Assembly: GCA_021325385.1 (NCBI GenBank)
Contig: JAJPHH010000147.1
Location: 1-39,478, forward strand
DNA length: 39,478 bases
Direction of reading: 5' to 3'
DNA from: Alphaproteobacteria bacterium
Lineage (GTDB): Bacteria > Pseudomonadota > Alphaproteobacteria > Rhizobiales > Beijerinckiaceae
In this document: piece by piece, positions 36,052 to 39,478 of the stretch
Layout of the letters: each line of letters starts with the position of its first letter
Position numbering within the stretch: the first letter of the stretch is position 1
The notes under the pieces: model-generated
Seen by the model: the letters and a program-made list of their open reading frames with translations, nothing else
The model's database searches: none
What the model was told of the DNA's origin: nothing
Translations under genes and position numbers: made by a program

Positions 36052-37474
36052 GACCGTCGTTCCTTTTCCCAAGCCGCCGCCGCTTCGCCGGGGCGGCCAC
36101 GAACTCGCCTTCCTTCCGGCCGCGCTCGAAATCATCGAGACGCCGCCTTCGCCGATCGGACGCGCTATCGGGGCGACGATCATCGCTATTTTCTGCGCAG
36201 CGGTTGCGTGGGCGTCGTTCGGCTCCGTCGACATCGTCGCGACCGCGCCGGGCAAAATCGTTCCGAGCGGTCGTACCAAGCTCATTCAACCGTTCGAGAC
36301 AGGCGTTGTCCGCGCCATCCATGTTCGGGACGGACAAAGAGTCAAAGCAGGCGAGGTTCTCATCGAACTCGACCCGACCATGACGGCGGCCGAAGAGGAT
36401 CATTTAAAGGGAGATTTGATCGCCGCGAAACTCGATGTGGCGCGATTGCGGGCCGCACTGTCCGACAATGGCGATCCGCTCCTTGACTTCCATCCGCCCG
36501 ACGGCGCGAGCGCGTCGCAAATCGAGATGCACCGACAATTCTTGCTCAGCCAGAACTCGGAAAAGAACGCCAAGCTCGCTGAGCTCGATCGACAGACGAC
36601 CCAGAAAGAAGCGGAGCGCTCGACCGTCGCCGCCGCGATCGCGAAGCTCCAAGCGACGATCCCGCTCGCGCAGCAGCGGGTCGAAGTCCGAAAATATCTG
36701 ACCGACAAGGCTTTGGGCTCGAGACTAATCTACTTGACCGAGTATCAAGACCTCGTCGCGATGCAGCAGGACCTCGCGGTCGAGCAGAGCAAATTGAGCG
36801 AAGCGGACGCGGCGGTCGCTTCGCTCAAGGAGGCTCGCGTGGAGGCGTCGGCGGAATATCGCCACCGGCTCTTCGAGGAGCTCGCACAAGCGGAGCAGAA
36901 AGCGGCGGGAATCGCTCAGGACGTCATCAAAGCCGAGCGACGCACGAAGCTCCAAGACCTGACAGCGCCTGTCGACGGCGTCGTCCAGCAGCTTTCCGTT
37001 CACACGGTCGGCGGCGTAGTGGCGCCAGCCCAGACCTTGGCGGTGATCGTGCCGTCGCACAGCAATCTCGAGATCGAGGCCTCGCTATCCAACAACGATG
37101 TGGGTTTCGTCCATGCGGGACAAGAGGCGGAGATCAAGGTCGATACCTTTAATTTTACCAGATACGGGTTGCTGCACGGGCGAGTGCTGAGCGTTTCTCC
37201 GGACGCGATCGCTCAGGATCCTCAGCAGCACGGAGCGGGCGGCCCGGCGGCCGCCTCAAGTCAGGGGCCGGCAACCGCTGCGAAGGGTCAAGAGCTTGTT
37301 TATGCTGCGAGGGTGTCGCTCGATCAAACGCAACTGCAAGTCGACGGCCGGCTGGTCGAACTTACGCCCGGAATGGCGGTTACCGTGGAGGTGAAGACTG
37401 GTTCGCGCAAAATTATCACCTATTTGCTCTCTCCGCTGGTCGAGTACAGGCACGATGTTCTGCGGGAGCGCTGA
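36035..37474 (+). CDS. HlyD-family type I secretion membrane fusion protein
   Basis: The 479-residue protein starts at ATG 36035 (MASADKTVVPF); a frame opening at 35993 is longer but lies further into the transporter gene. A proline-rich cytoplasmic N-terminus precedes one membrane helix (about 46-68). The lipoyl/barrel half follows (GKIVPSGRTKLIQPFETGVVR, in part), then a coiled-coil hairpin (about 135-310) and the second lipoyl and beta-barrel parts (LTAPVDGVVQQLSVHTVGG, SPLVEYRHDVLRER at the end). HlyD joins the inner-membrane ABC transporter to an outer-membrane TolC channel; no TolC gene is in the window. A short Gly/Ala/Gln-rich insert near 405-425 is unusual. It is coupled to the transporter gene by overlap. 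Confidence 0.93.
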   Translation: MASADKTVVPFPKPPPLRRGGHELAFLPAALEIIETPPSPIGRAIGATIIAIFCAAVAWASFGSVDIVATAPGKIVPSGRTKLIQPFETGVVRAIHVRDGQRVKAGEVLIELDPTMTAAEEDHLKGDLIAAKLDVARLRAALSDNGDPLLDFHPPDGASASQIEMHRQFLLSQNSEKNAKLAELDRQTTQKEAERSTVAAAIAKLQATIPLAQQRVEVRKYLTDKALGSRLIYLTEYQDLVAMQQDLAVEQSKLSEADAAVASLKEARVEASAEYRHRLFEELAQAEQKAAGIAQDVIKAERRTKLQDLTAPVDGVVQQLSVHTVGGVVAPAQTLAVIVPSHSNLEIEASLSNNDVGFVHAGQEAEIKVDTFNFTRYGLLHGRVLSVSPDAIAQDPQQHGAGGPAAASSQGPATAAKGQELVYAARVSLDQTQLQVDGRLVELTPGMAVTVEVKTGSRKIITYLLSPLVEYRHDVLRER

Positions 37475-37556
37475 CGCCGAACCAAGTGGCGGCCTCGTGT
37501 CGCCGCTGGCCTGCGAATTGGGAGAGGTGAGGCGAAGTCCCTAGGTGGCAGATAGA

Positions 37557-37676
37557 ATGGCGGATAGTCGTGTGATTCGACATTTGTCAGGTGTAGATGC
37601 TAGTTGTCGCGCCGGCTGGGACAAGGATTCGCTCGACGATTTGTTCGGACGGATCGAACTTGCGCCAGAGGACTGA
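37557..37676 (+). CDS. Possible 39-residue small protein
   Basis: An ATG with AGGTGG about 9 bases upstream opens a 39-codon frame encoding MADSRVIRHLSGVDASCRAG, continuing to end in DDLFGRIELAPED. Its stop lies 5 bases before the metallophosphoesterase start, an arrangement typical of coupled genes. The acidic C-terminus and mixed composition look protein-like. I know no family for it. It could be a leader peptide, a real small protein or chance. Confidence 0.45.
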   Translation: MADSRVIRHLSGVDASCRAGWDKDSLDDLFGRIELAPED

Positions 37677-37681
37677 TCCCG

Positions 37682-38593
37682 ATGCTGACTCGACGCAAGC
37701 TCATCGCTGGCCTGGGGATCGGCGCCGCGGCGACTTTGGGTTCGGCCGGCGCGATCGCGGCGGAAACGATTGCGGACCTCAGGGTTGCCGAGTACTGCAT
37801 CACTCCGCGTCATTGGCCGGCGGGCCTTACCCTCGATATTGCCGTCCTCGCCGATATTCACGCGGTCGAGCCGTGGATGCCAATTGAGAGGATTAGAGCG
37901 ATTGTCGGCGCCGCCAATCGACTGAAGCCAGATCTGGTGCTTCTCGCAGGCGATTACGAAAAGGGACTTGCGTACCGGGAGACGTTCACGCGCACCGTGC
38001 CTATGTCCGAGTGCGCCGAGGCGCTGAGCGAGTTGGAGTCTCAGTTGGGCGTTTACGCCGTCCTGGGCAATCACGATTTATGGACATGCCGAGGGGACAA
38101 TGTGCGGCGATCCTTCGCCGCCAAGCGGATACCGCTTCTCGAAAATCAAGTCGTCCGTCTGACCAAGCGAAATTGGCCGTTCTGGCTCATCGGGCTTGCC
38201 GATCAGTGGGCGCTTCCTGCTCGCAGCGGCGGTTTTATCGGGCTGGATAATCTGCCGGGATGTTTGGCGCAGATCAAAGATGACGCGCCGGCGATTCTCT
38301 TGGCGCATGAGCCCGATATTTTTCCGACCGTTCCCGATCGCGTATCAGTGACGATTTGCGGCCATACGCATGGCGGTCAAGTCGCTTTTCCCTTGGTTGG
38401 TCCGCTCCGCGTCCCCTCGCGTTACGGAACCCGTTATGCGTATGGCCATATTCGCGAAAACGGTCGGGATCTGGTCGTCTCGGCCGGACTCGGCGTGAGC
38501 GGTCTTCCCATTCGCTTTGGCGTCCCGCCGGAGATCGCGCTGATTCGTCTCGGGCTTCCCTCCACACATGAGAACGACCGATCAATCGCTTGA
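37682..38593 (+). CDS. Tat-exported metallophosphoesterase (YkuE-like)
   Basis: The 303-residue protein starts at ATG 37682 (MLTRRKLIAGLGIGAAATLG). A twin-arginine signal, RRKLIAG at 4-10, ends with AIAA near residue 27. The calcineurin-like metal-binding motifs are all visible: D58-I-H60, GDYE (90-93), GNHD (129-132), the His in LAHEPD (near 209) and GHTHGG (227-232). Such enzymes cleave phosphomonoesters or diesters, and YkuE-type members act at the cell envelope. The substrate is unknown. An AGAGGA site lies about 9 bases before the start. It follows the secretion genes on the same strand after about 200 bases. Confidence 0.9.
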   Translation: MLTRRKLIAGLGIGAAATLGSAGAIAAETIADLRVAEYCITPRHWPAGLTLDIAVLADIHAVEPWMPIERIRAIVGAANRLKPDLVLLAGDYEKGLAYRETFTRTVPMSECAEALSELESQLGVYAVLGNHDLWTCRGDNVRRSFAAKRIPLLENQVVRLTKRNWPFWLIGLADQWALPARSGGFIGLDNLPGCLAQIKDDAPAILLAHEPDIFPTVPDRVSVTICGHTHGGQVAFPLVGPLRVPSRYGTRYAYGHIRENGRDLVVSAGLGVSGLPIRFGVPPEIALIRLGLPSTHENDRSIA

Positions 38594-38715
38594 ACGGATG
38601 TTATGGGCGTTTCTATTCCGCTTCGAATACGCGACCGGGTTAGCCCGAAAGACGATGTCGCCTATCCAATGGCGCGCCTAGCCAATTCAGGCGATTTCGG
38701 CCGATAGCTATTAGG

Positions 38716-38733
38716 GGCGCGATTTTGCGCGCC
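38716..38733 (+). terminator. Hairpin after the metallophosphoesterase gene
   Basis: GGCGCG (38716-38721) pairs with CGCGCC (38728-38733) around a T-rich loop, about 120 bases after the stop codon. Only TTCT follows, so termination strength is uncertain. It separates this gene from the MarR-glmS pair. Confidence 0.35.
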
Positions 38734-38813
38734 TTCTGCCGCCTTGATGGGTACGAGGCGACGCCAAGTGGATGAGCGCGCCCAAGCTCTGCTCGAGCGG
38801 AGTGGAGGACTGT

Positions 38814-39311
38814 ATGGCGTCCGATCGGCTCTCAGAGGACTTGCGCCCGGCGACGCGAACGCTTCCGATGATGTTGATCTCCTCGCATGAAGCGGTCATG
38901 CGGCAATTTCGTCCGGCCCTGAGCGCTTTCGATATTACCGAGGAGCAATGGCATGTGCTGGCCGCCCTGAATTCGATGCCCGGAGTCCAGATTTTCGATC
39001 TGGCGCAGGCCACATGTCTGACGCCGACGAAGCTGTCGCGAATTGTCAAGCAGCTTGAAAGTCAAGGTTTGACTGAACGGCGGCGATCGGGACGGGACAT
39101 GCGGCTCAAGCTCATTGACATGAGTCCAAAGGGCCATCTTCTCATAGACAGTTTGCGGCCAATCGCCGAAAGGATTGCTGCGGAGATTGCCGCCTGCTGC
39201 GGATCTGAGCGACTGGACGAACTGATCACGCTGCTCGCCGAAATGACCGCGAGGCTGAGCGAGCGCGGCTCCATCGCCTTTCAAGGAGCCCCTTTTTCTC
39301 CGGGCAAGTGA
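38814..39311 (+). CDS. MarR-family transcriptional regulator (HpaR-like)
   Basis: The 165-residue protein starts at ATG 38814 because GGAGGA lies 5-10 bases upstream; an in-frame ATG at 38772 lacks such a site. A winged-helix domain contains ITEEQWHVLAALNS (about 42-55), the recognition-helix region CLTPTKLSRIVKQLESQGLTER (in part, about 67-88) and the wing RRSGRDMRLKLIDMSPKG. These match the HpaR subgroup, which controls aromatic-acid degradation in other bacteria. No such genes are nearby. It ends 3 bases before glmS, so it may be co-transcribed with it. Confidence 0.88.
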   Translation: MASDRLSEDLRPATRTLPMMLISSHEAVMRQFRPALSAFDITEEQWHVLAALNSMPGVQIFDLAQATCLTPTKLSRIVKQLESQGLTERRRSGRDMRLKLIDMSPKGHLLIDSLRPIAERIAAEIAACCGSERLDELITLLAEMTARLSERGSIAFQGAPFSPGK

Positions 39312-39314
39312 CTC

Positions 39315-39478
39315 ATGTGCGGTATTGTCGGGATTATCGGCGCGAAGCCTGTGGCCGGTCAGATTGTCGAGGCGCTGAAGCGGCTTGAATATCGCGGCTA
39401 CGACTCGGCCGGGGTGGCGACGTTGGAAGGCGGCAGGCTGACCCGCCGCCGGGCCGAGGGCAAGCTGCGCAATCTCGA
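39315..39478 (+). CDS. glmS: Glucosamine-fructose-6-phosphate aminotransferase, N-terminal fragment
   Basis: Only the first 54 codons are in the window; the gene runs off its end. The sequence begins [15 protein letters not shown] and contains [13 protein letters not shown], the hallmark of the GlmS glutaminase domain. Cys2 becomes the N-terminal nucleophile after Met removal. GlmS makes glucosamine-6-phosphate for peptidoglycan and lipid A. Starting 3 bases after the MarR stop, it has no separate promoter in the gap and may use one within or before the MarR gene. Confidence 0.95.
   Translation, partial: MCGIVGIIGAKPVAGQIVEALKRLEYRGYDSAGVATLEGGRLTRRRAEGKLRNL

Overview
The window comes from a GC-rich alphaproteobacterium, most likely of the order Hyphomicrobiales (Beijerinckiaceae or Methylocystaceae-like). 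This is inferred from base composition, a phasin, a beta-helix protein of a type common in that group, sugar ABC systems with a ROK regulator, and an alternative complex III / caa3 oxidase cluster. No species can be named from the sequence alone. There are no tRNA, rRNA, CRISPR or insertion-sequence signals.

Layout. (1) 1-3808, plus strand: the 3' end of a sugar-binding protein gene, an unusual fused sugar ABC ATPase-permease and a second permease. (2) 3861-15589, minus strand: a tightly overlapping 12-gene respiratory operon in transcription order actA-B-C-D-E-F, a small membrane protein, a Sco copper chaperone, then caa3 oxidase subunits II, I, III and IV. Alternative complex III oxidises quinol and passes electrons to the A2-type caa3 oxidase. 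(3) 16034-18157, plus strand: an SbmA/YddA-like ABC exporter or importer. (4) 18217-26797: a second sugar locus. On the minus strand lie a ROK repressor and, downstream of it, a sugar-binding-protein paralogue with no signal peptide. Divergently on the plus strand lie a sugar-phosphate isomerase/epimerase-like protein, a secreted sugar-binding protein, an ATPase, a permease and a Gfo/Idh/MocA dehydrogenase. An inverted repeat and a promoter-like sequence sit in the divergent gap.

(5) 27002-31459: an exported beta-helix protein, a phasin (minus strand, with a clear intrinsic terminator), a Crp/Fnr-type regulator, and a 1.46 kb stretch holding only doubtful small genes. (6) 31460-37474: a type I secretion locus. 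A leaderless family-16 glycoside hydrolase with an Ig-like region, six 12-residue proline-rich repeats and a non-RTX C-terminus is followed by a HlyB-type ABC transporter with two tandem inactive C39-like domains, and by its HlyD adaptor. (7) 37557-39478: a possible 39-residue ORF, a Tat-exported metallophosphoesterase, a MarR-family regulator and, 3 bases later, the start of glmS.

The most unusual items are the tandem C39-like domains in the type I transporter together with its non-RTX cargo, and the cytoplasmic sugar-binding-protein paralogue paired with a ROK repressor. The fused ATPase-permease is also uncommon. Everything stated about function is inferred from protein families and gene order.
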